Shown here: piece by piece, positions 26,052 to 34,799 of the stretch
How the letters are laid out: every line of letters starts with the position of its first letter
How positions within the stretch are numbered: position 1 is the first letter of the stretch
Source of the DNA: Porphyrobacter sp. ULC335
GTDB lineage: Bacteria > Pseudomonadota > Alphaproteobacteria > Sphingomonadales > Sphingomonadaceae
Direction of reading: 5' to 3'
Length of the DNA: 64,000 nucleotides
Assembly (NCBI RefSeq): GCF_025917005.1
Contig: NZ_CP078091.1
Location: 186,001 to 250,000 of the forward strand
The notes under the pieces: model-generated
The model's database searches: none
What the model saw: only the letters and a program-made list of their open reading frames with translations
What the model was told of the DNA's origin: nothing
Made by a program: the position numbers and the translations under genes

Positions 26052-28154
26052 CTACGTCTGAGACCGCCACAGATCAGCGAGCACCCAACCGTCCTTGCTT
26101 TGCAACTCCCAATCGTTCCACCCGTTTCGGCTAGTTTGCGTCACGGCAACTGACGCACCTGAGAATGAATTGAATGCCCCGTCAATGCCGTCGACTTCCA
26201 GTTTCCTGACTTTAACAACTCCCCGATAGGTATTGCCGCCGTAACTGAACCGGCAAATGGTTCCTTCACGTGGGAGGTTCCCGTTTTCTCCCAGTCGGCC
26301 AAGGTCAGGAAAAGCGGTGTCGATCTGCTGCGGCGGCGCCCACACCTTTCGGGCAATCTCGAACAGCGCAGCCCCTCGCAGCTTAACGCATTCCTCGTCC
26401 CAATAATCGAACCCGTTGAGGTCACGGTTCAAGGCGAGGCTCGTGAAGGCTTTGATCTGCGGCATCTTTGTGGCGAACGGGCCATTCGAAACCGATGAGT
26501 TCAGCGGCTGTGTGATCAGCGTCAGGTTACCGAGCTTGTTGATGCAGCCGTCGCGCTCTACCTCGGCCACGAGCTGATCAGTGTCGAAGTCCCCATCCGC
26601 AACATGCTCGAAGCCGGGAACGGGCCAATTTTCCCGCCAGCGCTGAGGCATGATGTGCTCGATTGTCAGCGCAGACCTGATTTCGATGTCTTCACTGAGA
26701 GTGGTTCGTTTGGCCTGCTCAAGACGTTCGAAAACGTACCGCAAGCGCGGCTGTCTGGCATTTTTGTACTGGTCACGGCCAAGCCAACCTTGGCGAAACT
26801 CGTTGTCGTTCGGCCAACGGTCGGTTTCGTTCGGACGAGTGGACAGCCAGCGCGCGAGCGCTTCAACCTTGCACCCCTCGCTCTCGCGGAGCCTGTCGAT
26901 CGTGCCAACGAAGAAGCGGTTATAGTTCTTGGTAGACAGCCCGGCGATGTCACGCCGCAGGATGTAACTTTCCAACATGGCCAAGGCCTCTGAGAGCTTT
27001 TCGCCAACGTCTGCTTCGGACGCAAGGTAGACGACAAGCGGGAAAGCCGTGCTGACGTCAAAGGCCTCAGCAACAAGGCCAAATTTTCCAATCGGATCAG
27101 CCTTGTTCTGCTCGAAAATCTTGTGTTCCACCGCCGCCGATGCGGTGATCGACTCAAGTTCTTCCTCGACGGAGGCGAACGGCTGCGTTTCGATGATCCA
27201 GCGCCTGTAGTTGTCGAACAAATTCTCTTTCGAGACGATATCAGCCTTCTTCATCGACAGGTGATCTGTCAGCATCCAATCGAGCTTGGCGGCACCTTGT
27301 CGGCCGCGATTAACGCCCTGGCTCCAGAGGGGCCCGTCTAGCGGAAGCCAGTGCTTCTCATAAAGCTTGTCTACGGCGAGAGAGGCTTCGGAATCCTGGC
27401 CCAGCCCTTTCGCTCTTTGGAAGATGAAATTGCGCATGAGATCACCGGGCGTCAGATCGACGCCTCGGCTATTGAGCGTCTCGAAAATGGTCTGGGGATC
27501 GTCGCCGCCCTCAAGTTCGATGGATACAACGGCAAGCCCGTCTTTCATGGCTTCGAAAAGCTTCTCCAGTTTGAATTCGTCGTAGTTTTCGCCGGTGCCA
27601 ACATGGGCGTTGATCTGTGAACGGAACCACTCGTAAGCTATCGCAGCCTTCCGCGCATTTCCATCCTCGCCGGGAATCGGCTGCGCGATCTCGTCCAGAT
27701 CAACCTTCGCATCTACAACGCAAGCGAATGCACGACGGTCCATTCGCGACGGCCAGATCTTGAACCGCTCAATATGCGGTTTCTCCATGATCCCATCGTT
27801 GAGGAGATACCTCTGCAGGTGGGCAGCATAACGCGATCCGTTCGCTGCTGCGACGTCCCGAAGTGCGGCGAGAAGAAGCTGAAACGTGGTCAGGCGCTGC
27901 TGGCCATCGATCACCTCGTAAGCCTGGACCTCTTTCCCGAATGTTTTCAGTTGGGAAATGACCATTGCCCCCATGAAGTGGGGCACCAATGATGCACGAT
28001 CAGTAACCACCCGATCATACGCACGTCCAATGTCACCCCAAAGGAGTCGGAGCTGCGGTTCTACGTTCCAGGCATACTGCCGCTGATACAGCGGGATGAG
28101 GTAGCGCTTCTCGCCATCGAAAAGGTCGATGATTGAACGAGTAAATGGTTTCAC
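26052..28154 (-). CDS. GmrSD-type DUF262/DUF1524 restriction enzyme with RAMA-like C-terminus
   Basis: 700 residues. The N-terminal DUF262 (ParB-like NTPase) shows YLIPLYQRQYAWN and DGQQRLTT at 83-90. The DUF1524 His-Me-finger nuclease shows LTIEHIMPQRW near 497 and NKLGNLTLI near 535. These two define GmrSD-type enzymes, which cut modified (glucosylated hydroxymethylcytosine) phage DNA. After a linker, residues ~625-695 (GTICRFSYGGNTYRGVV, then NSFSGASVAVTQ and NGWNDWEL) resemble RAMA/DUF4357 modules, predicted readers of modified DNA. That last domain is a pattern match only. The gene converges on the type I operon, with 145 bp between stops. Confidence 0.87.
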   Translation of the reverse strand: MKPFTRSIIDLFDGEKRYLIPLYQRQYAWNVEPQLRLLWGDIGRAYDRVVTDRASLVPHFMGAMVISQLKTFGKEVQAYEVIDGQQRLTTFQLLLAALRDVAAANGSRYAAHLQRYLLNDGIMEKPHIERFKIWPSRMDRRAFACVVDAKVDLDEIAQPIPGEDGNARKAAIAYEWFRSQINAHVGTGENYDEFKLEKLFEAMKDGLAVVSIELEGGDDPQTIFETLNSRGVDLTPGDLMRNFIFQRAKGLGQDSEASLAVDKLYEKHWLPLDGPLWSQGVNRGRQGAAKLDWMLTDHLSMKKADIVSKENLFDNYRRWIIETQPFASVEEELESITASAAVEHKIFEQNKADPIGKFGLVAEAFDVSTAFPLVVYLASEADVGEKLSEALAMLESYILRRDIAGLSTKNYNRFFVGTIDRLRESEGCKVEALARWLSTRPNETDRWPNDNEFRQGWLGRDQYKNARQPRLRYVFERLEQAKRTTLSEDIEIRSALTIEHIMPQRWRENWPVPGFEHVADGDFDTDQLVAEVERDGCINKLGNLTLITQPLNSSVSNGPFATKMPQIKAFTSLALNRDLNGFDYWDEECVKLRGAALFEIARKVWAPPQQIDTAFPDLGRLGENGNLPREGTICRFSYGGNTYRGVVKVRKLEVDGIDGAFNSFSGASVAVTQTSRNGWNDWELQSKDGWVLADLWRSQT

Positions 28155-28273
28155 AGCTGCCCCAGTCCCCTTGCCACCTATCGTGCGACAACATTGCTGA
28201 CCGGTTGCAGCGGGTCAAGCACAAGCCCGAGCTAAACCATTTAGAACATCAGCGAAATTTTCGTTCGGCAGGC

Positions 28274-29158
28274 TCACCCTTCTGCTTCCCCCAACCACTC
28301 CGCCGCCTTCGCCGCCGCACTGGCGGCAGTGAAAATCGCTCGGTTGTCGCCCTTGAGCACCTTCAGCCAGCTGGCGAGGTAGCAGGCATGATCAGGACGC
28401 GGGGTGACCGACAGGCCCAGATCACCGCACAGGAAGGCTGAGCCAAGCTCCGCGACCAACTCTTCCATCGCATAGGCCTCGTCGCCGAAGCGCTTGCCGA
28501 AAGTGCGAGCGAGACGGTGATCGGCCCCGGTCCAGTGCACGAGCTCATGGAGCAGAATGGCACACCAGTTCTGCACCGCGCTGGCGGTGTTTGTGGCGAA
28601 GAACCGCTCGCGGTCGGGCATGGTGATCGTGTCGGTGGAGGGCGTGTAGTGGGCGCTGTCGCCCTGGATGCGGATGGCGGCACCCGTGGCAGCGATGAAG
28701 GCCTCGACATCGGGGACAGGATCAAAGGCCTCGGCTTCCGGTACCTCGGGCAAAGCATAGCCCTCGACCTGCGCGATGTTGAATACATGCGAGCCCTGCG
28801 CGAAGATCCTGCCCACGTTCTCGCGCGCCTCGTCTTCGCTGCCTTCGGCCTTGTCCAGCACCTTGTAGAACACGATCGGCGAGGCCTTCTCGCCCTTGCG
28901 GACCTGCGCGCCGAGTGACTGCCACTGGCGATAGGTCGCCCAGAGACCGTGGCCGAAGTCCTGTGCCTCGGCGCTGGCCCAGAGGGCGAGGACATTGACC
29001 CCGCGATAGGCCTTGCGGGTGACCGCATTGATCGGCCGCGTCAGCGGGGCGCTACTGCGGTGCCAGGGAAGAGTGTAGTCGGCGGTGCCGCGCTCCAGCG
29101 CGGCGATGATCTGGTTGGTGATGGTGTCGTAGATGCTGGCGGTTACGGTATGGGCCAT
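28274..29158 (-). CDS. ArdC-like antirestriction protein (ssDNA-binding N-terminus, zincin-like domain)
   Basis: 294 residues. The N-terminal ArdC domain has WHRSSAPLTRPINAVTRKAY, RGVNVLALW and GAQVRKGEKASPIVFYK, the single-stranded DNA-binding part of plasmid ArdC proteins. The C-terminal domain carries HELVHWTG (204-211), a metallopeptidase-like HExxH, with a third-ligand Glu in MEELVAELGSAFLCGDLG. ArdC proteins protect incoming plasmid DNA from host restriction. The gene lies on the same strand as the GmrSD-type gene, 119 bp upstream of it, and has a long structured leader. It signals that this island came from a conjugative or mobilised element. Confidence 0.92.
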   Translation of the reverse strand: MAHTVTASIYDTITNQIIAALERGTADYTLPWHRSSAPLTRPINAVTRKAYRGVNVLALWASAEAQDFGHGLWATYRQWQSLGAQVRKGEKASPIVFYKVLDKAEGSEDEARENVGRIFAQGSHVFNIAQVEGYALPEVPEAEAFDPVPDVEAFIAATGAAIRIQGDSAHYTPSTDTITMPDRERFFATNTASAVQNWCAILLHELVHWTGADHRLARTFGKRFGDEAYAMEELVAELGSAFLCGDLGLSVTPRPDHACYLASWLKVLKGDNRAIFTAASAAAKAAEWLGEAEG

Positions 29159-29596
29159 GGGAGTAATCCTTCGTCCTGTCGTTGGGAACGCGGATGAAGG
29201 GGCGGGCCGGATCGGCCGGGCGGGTCAGCGCGAAGCGCGGAACAGCCAAAACGGGAGGGCGTGAGCCCGAATTGAGCGGGCAGGCTGTTGATCCCGCCCG
29301 GCACGGGCCGTCACACAGGAGCAGTTCATTCCAACAGCAGGTCGAGAGATGCCATGGCGGTGCCATCGCGTATTTCCGCTTCATCGATGCGCCCGCCTGA
29401 AACAAGCTCCAGCGGCGGTGTCGAGGCCGACCTTGGCTTCCGAATCTGGCAAGGCGGCGTTGGCGCCTGCCTGTCGATTGCCGCCGTTACTACGCCGTAG
29501 CCGCAGACGAAGAGTTTGCGGTTGCGTGACGGCCGCTGGTTTCGTTGACTTTGGTCATTGGGTGCCACTCACGGCCAACCGATAGGAGCCAGTCTC
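29159..29596. other. GC-rich leader upstream of ardC
   Basis: No gene is supported. On the ardC side the region has short GC-rich hairpins, for example GGCCG-GAT-CGGCC near 29206-29218 and GCGGG/CCCGC near 29276-29298. The sequence TTGGGAACG at about 29182 also occurs in the other structured leader of the island near 18102. The right part leads into the AlpA-like gene, whose AGGAG ribosome site is at 29583-29587. Confidence 0.45.
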
Positions 29597-29842
29597 ATGT
29601 CGAACGCAACCGACAGGATCATCCGCCTAAAAACAGTTCTCGACCGAACGGGTCTCTCCCGCTCGACGGTCTATCGCAAGATCGCCGAGGGCACGTTTCC
29701 GAGCCAGGTCAGGATCAGCGTGCACGGCGCTGGCTGGCGCGAATCCGCCATCAATCGCTGGATCGCTGACCCGGTCGGCTATCGAGAGGAGATTGCCGCC
29801 CAAGGCGCGCAGACACAAAACGCCGTGGAAGGCTCACGCTAG
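29597..29842 (+). CDS. AlpA-family excisionase/regulator
   Basis: 81 residues. It starts at the ATG at 29597, 9 bases after AGGAG. The winged helix-turn-helix reads IIRLKTVLDRTGLSRSTVY, then RKIAEGTFPSQVRIS and GWRESAINRWIADP, the AlpA/MerR-like excisionase pattern (first-turn RTGLSRST, then the Gly-Trp and W-I-x-DP end). AlpA proteins control integrase expression or assist excision of P4-like elements. It converges with the integrase and the two stop codons overlap in CTAG, so the pair forms a compact integration/excision module. Confidence 0.9.
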   Translation: MSNATDRIIRLKTVLDRTGLSRSTVYRKIAEGTFPSQVRISVHGAGWRESAINRWIADPVGYREEIAAQGAQTQNAVEGSR

Positions 29843-31062
29843 GCCCGTACCCTGGCTTTCCTGACGGGTTCATCCGAGACATCCGCCCGCAATTCGTCGA
29901 GATAGTCGCTCCACCACTGGTGCATCGCGACACGCTCATCCCAATAACGGCCACGATTGTAGGTGCCACGAATGGCGTTAGTGTCGGCATGGGCGAGCGA
30001 TCTCTCGATCGCATCGGGCGACCACTTGCCGCTTTCGTTGAGGAGGGTTGAGGCGGTGGTTCGCAAGCCATGCGCGGTAACTTCCCCGACTGCGTAGCCC
30101 ATCCGCCGGAAGCACTGATTGATGGTGTTCTCACTGAGTGGGCGCCGCCAGGTGTGGAACGCGGGAAAGACGTAACCGTCAGGTCCGGTTAGCTCGAACA
30201 GCTCGTGCAGGTAGGCGAGGACTTGGCGGGACAGCGGAACCTCGTGGGGGCGGCGCATCTTCATGCGCTCTGCCGGAATCTTCCAAACCGCGTTATCGAG
30301 GTCGAACTCCGACCAGACAGCCATGCGTAGTTCACCTGGACGCGTCATGACATGGGGCGAGACCTGCATCGCGAGCCGGGAAATCTTGTGTCCGCTGTAG
30401 CTGTCCATCGCGCGCAGCAACTCGCCCAGCTGCTTGGGATCGAGGATCGCGGCGTGGTGCTTTGTCTTCGGGACCACCAGCGCCCCTCGTAGGATCGCGC
30501 TCGGGTCGCTCTCGCCTCGCCCAGTTGCCACGGCGTAGCGGAACACGCGGCCAGCAAAGGAACGACAGCGTCGCGCCGTCTCATACTTGCCCTGCGCCTC
30601 GACGCGCTTGAGCGCGGCCAGAAGGTCGACGGGCTTGATGTCGGTGACCGGGAAGGTCCAGAGCGGCTTGAGCTGCTCCAGCAACCAATTGGCTTTCTGG
30701 GTCGTCGCATCCGATTGACCTTCGGCCACGCGCTTGTCGATGTACTCCTTGGCAATGTCGCCAAAGGTGTTCGCAGCACTGAAGCGAGCGACGAGCTTCT
30801 CGCGCTTGCGCTCCAGCAGCGGATCAATGCCAGCTTCAACCTTCTTGCGGGCCTCGTCACGCCTCGCGCGGGCTTCTGCAAGGCCGACATCGGGATAGCG
30901 GCCGAGCGCGAGCCGCTTTTGCTTGCCAGCGTATCGGTATTTGTAGCGCCACAGCTTCGATCCGCTTGGATGCACCTCAACGTACAGGCCACGATCGTCG
31001 GTGTGCCGGGTGATCTTCTCCGACGGGCGGAGGCTGCGGATTTTCAGATCTGTGAGCGCCAT
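29839..31062 (-). CDS. P4-type tyrosine integrase
   Basis: 407 residues. The N-terminal Arm-binding DUF4102 domain (LTDLKIRSLRPSEK, then RGLYVEVHPSGSKLWRYKYRY and LALGRYPDVGLAEAR) is typical of P4-like integrases. The catalytic domain keeps RPGELRMAVWSEFDL (first Arg), HGLRTTAS (HxxR) and the final AIRGTYNRGRYWDER with the active-site Tyr. These enzymes insert elements into tRNA 3' ends. The gene starts 219 bp from the tRNA-Leu 3' end and reads away from it, the usual geometry. All catalytic residues are present, so the island may still be mobile. Confidence 0.95.
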   Translation of the reverse strand: MALTDLKIRSLRPSEKITRHTDDRGLYVEVHPSGSKLWRYKYRYAGKQKRLALGRYPDVGLAEARARRDEARKKVEAGIDPLLERKREKLVARFSAANTFGDIAKEYIDKRVAEGQSDATTQKANWLLEQLKPLWTFPVTDIKPVDLLAALKRVEAQGKYETARRCRSFAGRVFRYAVATGRGESDPSAILRGALVVPKTKHHAAILDPKQLGELLRAMDSYSGHKISRLAMQVSPHVMTRPGELRMAVWSEFDLDNAVWKIPAERMKMRRPHEVPLSRQVLAYLHELFELTGPDGYVFPAFHTWRRPLSENTINQCFRRMGYAVGEVTAHGLRTTASTLLNESGKWSPDAIERSLAHADTNAIRGTYNRGRYWDERVAMHQWWSDYLDELRADVSDEPVRKARVRA

Positions 31063-31280
31063 TTTCGATTCTCCTCAGCAGGTCCCGGAAGGGACCAGCG
31101 AGGGGCAACGGGGTCATGGGGCCACTGCGATTTTTAGCGGGGCCATATCGACCCTGGCGTGGCACTTCATGGCCCCGGATTGCCTGAAATCGGCTGGCAC
31201 AATCCGGGATTGGTGAGGGTCAAAAATGGCAGATTTCCGCCGTTTTGTCGACCCTTTCGGGATGTCATGGGATTGAGAAA

Positions 31281-31367
31281 TGGTGCCCAGAAGAGGACTC
31301 GAACCTCCACGCCCTTGCGAGCGCCGCCACCTGAAGACGGTGCGTCTACCAATTCCGCCATCTGGGC
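31281..31367 (-). tRNA. tRNA-Leu (anticodon CAG)
   Basis: The minus-strand 87-mer folds as a class II tRNA: acceptor GCCCAGA with TCTGGGC, the D-arm GGAATTGGTAGACGC, anticodon stem CCGTC/GGCGG around the loop TTCAGGT (anticodon CAG), a long variable arm, T-loop TTCGAGT and an encoded CCA end at 31281-31283. Its 3' end faces the integrase and is the likely attachment site of the island. Confidence 0.96.
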
Positions 31368-31463
31368 ACGGTGCCTGCCGGTCATCGCTGCCGGGAGGCT
31401 GGGTAGGGGCGCGCCTCTAGCGGGGGGTGAGGGGTGCTGTCAATGCAAACCTCACCATCCCCT

Positions 31464-31571
31464 AAGATCGCGCTGGCCGCTTCTCCGCAGCAGTCCTTCG
31501 CCGGACGCTTCGATGCGGTGGGGGAGCTGGAGGAGAACCTCATGATCTCGGCCGGCTACACCCGCTTGATC
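31464..31571 (+). pseudogene. Fragment of an autotransporter beta-barrel
   Basis: Translation gives IALAASPQQSFAGRFDAVGE followed by LEENLMISAGYTRLI. The end of the giant autotransporter reads LALAAAPAQAF, then AARFEATLELEENLAISLGY and TGLIG. The alignment is clear in both protein and DNA, yet only the last few barrel strands remain, without signal or passenger and without the terminal Phe. The rest of 31368-31688 carries no recognisable gene. The fragment is in opposite orientation to the large gene. Confidence 0.6.
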
Positions 31572-31688
31572 CTATCATGGGCCGCCGCAGCGCAAACTTT
31601 CAGCATTGCGGATACCCAAATTTGGCTCCGTTCCGGGACCAGTCACGAGCGAATAGCATTCCGCGCCATCACTCTCTAATGCCGCGCC

Positions 31689-33320
31689 ATGTTGCGCATC
31701 ACCGAACTGACCCTGCCGCTCCATCATCCGGACGAGGCCTTGCCCGCTGCCATCTGCAAGCGGCTGAGGATCACCCCGCGCGATCTGGTCCGCTTTGTCG
31801 TCGCGCGCCGCGGCCATGACGCGCGCGACAAGACGAACATCCAGCTGGTCTATTCGGTCGACGTGAATGTGAAGAACGAGGCGGCGGTGCTCCAGCGCTT
31901 TCGCAAGGATCGCGGTGTCCAGCCTGCCCCGGACCCGCGCTACCATCTGGTGGCCACAGCGCCCGAAGGCGGCACGGCCAAGCGGCCCGTCGTCATCGGC
32001 GCGGGGCCTTGCGGCCTGTTTGCCGGCCTGATCCTCGCCCAGATGGGTTTTCGCCCGATCATCCTCGACCGCGGGAAAGTGGTTCGCGAGCGGACCAAAG
32101 ACACTTGGGGCCTGTGGCGGCAGGGGGTTCTCAACCCCGAATCCAACGCCCAGTTCGGTGAGGGCGGCGCGGGCACCTTTTCCGATGGCAAGCTCTACAG
32201 CCGGATCAAGGACCCGCTCAATCGCGACCGCAAGGTTCTGACCGAGTTCGTGAAAGCGGGAGCACCGTCCGAGATCCTCACCGAGGCGCACCCGCATATC
32301 GGCACCTTCCGGCTCGTGACGATGGTCGAAAGCATGCGCAAGAGTATCGAGGCGCTCGGCGGCGAATACCGCTTCTCGAACAGGGTCGACGGCATCGATA
32401 TCACGACCGACGCCAAAGGCGACCGCCGCGTTCGCGGAGTCCATCTGAGTACGGGTGAATATCTGGAAGCTGACCATGTCGTGCTCGCCATCGGTCACAG
32501 CGCGCGTGACACGTTTGCGATGCTCCACGCCGCGGGCGTCCATGTCGAGGCGAAGCCGTTCTCGATCGGTGTCAGGATCGAACACCCGCAATCATGGATC
32601 GACAAGTCGCGGTTCGGCATCGAAGCTGGTAACCGCATCCTCGGCGCGGCCGAGTATCACATCTCGCACCACTGCAAGAATGACCGGACGGTCTACAGTT
32701 TCTGCATGTGCCCCGGCGGCACCGTGGTCGCGGCGACATCCGAGGAAGGGCGCGTCGCCACCAATGGTATGAGCCAGTATTCCCGCAACGAGCGCAACGC
32801 AAACTCCGGCCTGGTCGTCGCGATTGATCCGGTGCGCGATTTCCCCGGCGATCCGCTCGCCGGGATCGCGCTGCAACGCCACTGGGAATCGCGGGCCTAT
32901 GTTGCCGGCGGATCAAGCTATAAAGCCCCGGCCCAACGACTGGGTGACTTCCTCGCCGGACGCCCCTCCGAAACGCTTGGTGCGGTGGTGCCGTCGTACA
33001 AGCCGGGCGTGCATCTGACCGATTTGGCGCAATGCCTGCCCGACTATGCTGTAACGGCGATGCGTGAGGCGCTGCCTGTCTTCGGTCGGCAAATCCCGGG
33101 GTATGATCACCCCGACGTGTTGATGACCGGTGTCGAAACCCGCACGTCGTCGCCGATCCGTTTCACACGCGGCAAGGATTTACAAAGCCTCAACACGAAG
33201 GGGCTGTTTCCTGCCGGAGAAGGTGCCGGTTATGCCGGAGGGATTCTGTCGGCAGCGGTGGACGGGATCAAGATTGCCGAGGCAGTGGCGTTAAGCCTCG
33301 GCGCCGCCTTGGACGCGTGA
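31689..33320 (+). CDS. FAD-dependent dehydrogenase of the COG2509 family
   Basis: 543 residues. After an N-terminal domain of about 90 residues (LRITPRDLVRFVVARRGHDAR) comes the dinucleotide-binding fold VIGAGPCGLFAGLILA with its Gly-rich turn, then FGEGGAGTFSDGKLYSRI, characteristic of COG2509. A second FAD contact, TKGLFPAGEGAGYAGGILSAA, is near the C-terminus. The length and layout are normal. The family is widely conserved and presumed to be a flavoprotein oxidoreductase; its substrate is not known. It stands alone between the tRNA region and the convergent gltX. Confidence 0.92.
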   Translation: MLRITELTLPLHHPDEALPAAICKRLRITPRDLVRFVVARRGHDARDKTNIQLVYSVDVNVKNEAAVLQRFRKDRGVQPAPDPRYHLVATAPEGGTAKRPVVIGAGPCGLFAGLILAQMGFRPIILDRGKVVRERTKDTWGLWRQGVLNPESNAQFGEGGAGTFSDGKLYSRIKDPLNRDRKVLTEFVKAGAPSEILTEAHPHIGTFRLVTMVESMRKSIEALGGEYRFSNRVDGIDITTDAKGDRRVRGVHLSTGEYLEADHVVLAIGHSARDTFAMLHAAGVHVEAKPFSIGVRIEHPQSWIDKSRFGIEAGNRILGAAEYHISHHCKNDRTVYSFCMCPGGTVVAATSEEGRVATNGMSQYSRNERNANSGLVVAIDPVRDFPGDPLAGIALQRHWESRAYVAGGSSYKAPAQRLGDFLAGRPSETLGAVVPSYKPGVHLTDLAQCLPDYAVTAMREALPVFGRQIPGYDHPDVLMTGVETRTSSPIRFTRGKDLQSLNTKGLFPAGEGAGYAGGILSAAVDGIKIAEAVALSLGAALDA

Positions 33321-33401
33321 TCGTTCGGCAGTAATCCACTGCGGGACTGTGAGCGCCTTCCAACTGCTCGCCGCCCATTAGCTGCCGACCACTGCGGGGG
33401 G

Positions 33402-34760
33402 TCAGGCGGCCGCGCGGGTCAGTCTGGCGCGTGCTTCTGCTTCGCCGATCAGGGGGAGCAACTCCCCCATATCGGGTCCGTGGTCCATGCCGGTGAGCGC
33501 CTGACGCAGCGGCAGGAACAGCGCGCGTCCCTTGCGCCCCGTCGCATCCTTGAGCGCGCCGGTGAGCGCCCCCCACGGATTGTCGCCCCATTCCAGAGCA
33601 CGCTCGGCATCGGCAAGGAACGCCTTGTCCTCGTCCGAGAACTCCGGCTGCTGGATCGGTCCTGTGACCAGCCGCCACCAGTCCGCCGCCTCGCCGAGAT
33701 GGGCGAGATTGGGCCGGACCGCATGCCAGCCTGAAGCGTCCATCCCCTCGGGCAAGCGGTTTGCGACCGCCTCGAACGGCAATTGGTGGACGATCCCGGC
33801 ATTGAGCCGTTCCAGATCCTCATCATCGAACTTGGCCGGAGCGCGGCCGAAGGTGGCAAGGTCAAAGCTCGCCACCAGAATGCTGCGGTCGGCAATCGGC
33901 TCCACCGGCTGCGAGGTGCCGAGCCGCGCGAGATGCGCAATGATCGCCTCGGGCTCGATCCCGCGTTCGCGGAAGGCATCACAGCCCAGCGAGCCAAGGC
34001 GCTTCGACAGCTTGCCCTCGCGCCCCACGAGAAGTGCTTCATGCGCAAAGGCGGGAAGCATTTTTGCTGCACTTTCCGGCGCAGCAAATGCTGCAGCAAA
34101 AAGTGCGGTAAAGATCTGAATTTGAACGGCTGTGTTCGAGACATGATCCTCGCCGCGCAGCACCTGCGTCACGCCCATATCGATGTCATCGACGGCGCTC
34201 GGCATCATATAGAGCCAGGAGCCATCAGCCCGGCGGATCACGGGATCGGAGAGCTGCGCCGCGTCGAATTTCTGGGTGCCGCGGATGCCGTCCTCCCAAA
34301 CGATAGGCTCGGCATGGTCGAGCAGGAAACGCCAGTGCGGCGCTATGCCTTCGGCTTCCTTGGCTGTGCGCTTTTCTGCCGTCAGCTTCAATGCGGCACG
34401 GTCGTAGGTGGGCGGTAGCCCGCGCGAGAGCTGGATCTTGCGTTTGACATCGAGTTCCTGCGCGCTCTCGTAGCAGGGGTAGATCCGGCCTGCTGCCTGC
34501 AACGCACCGAAGGCCGCCTGGTAGCGGTCAAGCCGTGCGGACTGACGCTCCTCGCGGTCCCATGTCAGGCCGAGCCACGTCAGATCCGCGCGGATCGCGT
34601 CGACATAGTGCTCACGGCTCCGCTCGGCATCGGTGTCGTCGATCCGGAGAATGAACGTGCCACCCGCCTGCCGCGCCAGCATCCAGTTGTGGAGCGCGGT
34701 GCGGATATTGCCGACATGAAGCCGGCCGGTGGGCGAAGGGGCGAAACGCGTGGTGGTCAT
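33402..34760 (-). CDS. gltX: Glutamate--tRNA ligase
   Basis: 452 residues. The class I synthetase motifs are plain: FAPSPTGRLHVGNIRTAL (the HIGH-type motif as HVGN) at the N-terminus and GKLSKR (KMSKS-type) in the middle, with TFILRIDDTDAERS between. It charges tRNA-Glu with glutamate. Many alphaproteobacteria carry two gltX copies, one of which can mischarge tRNA-Gln for the amidotransferase route; the sequence alone does not tell which this is. It lies 39 bp after the unknown gene at 34800-35240 on the same strand, and both could share a transcript. HipA-type toxins act on this enzyme in E. coli. Confidence 0.95.
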   Translation of the reverse strand: MTTTRFAPSPTGRLHVGNIRTALHNWMLARQAGGTFILRIDDTDAERSREHYVDAIRADLTWLGLTWDREERQSARLDRYQAAFGALQAAGRIYPCYESAQELDVKRKIQLSRGLPPTYDRAALKLTAEKRTAKEAEGIAPHWRFLLDHAEPIVWEDGIRGTQKFDAAQLSDPVIRRADGSWLYMMPSAVDDIDMGVTQVLRGEDHVSNTAVQIQIFTALFAAAFAAPESAAKMLPAFAHEALLVGREGKLSKRLGSLGCDAFRERGIEPEAIIAHLARLGTSQPVEPIADRSILVASFDLATFGRAPAKFDDEDLERLNAGIVHQLPFEAVANRLPEGMDASGWHAVRPNLAHLGEAADWWRLVTGPIQQPEFSDEDKAFLADAERALEWGDNPWGALTGALKDATGRKGRALFLPLRQALTGMDHGPDMGELLPLIGEAEARARLTRAAA

Positions 34761-34799
34761 GCGCGTGCGGTAGAGCGCGCCGCCGCCGCCCGCAAGCGC

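Larger units (their letters stand above)
15617..31283. mobile_element. Defence island integrated at tRNA-Leu (left end not located)
   Basis: A P4-type integrase lies next to the 3' end of tRNA-Leu. Leftward follow an AlpA-like regulator, ArdC, a GmrSD-type enzyme, a type I restriction operon, an HNH nuclease and small mobile-element genes. This is the composition of an integrative island. The right end is placed at the tRNA 3' end. I looked for a copy of the tRNA end (TGCCCAGAAGAGG) to the left and did not see one, so the left coordinate is only the first island-like gene. Confidence 0.5.

Noticed and set aside
31434..31679. 81-residue open frame beside tRNA-Leu as a real gene
   Set aside because: Its only recognisable part is the barrel fragment; start, signal and end are missing, so it is listed as a pseudogene.
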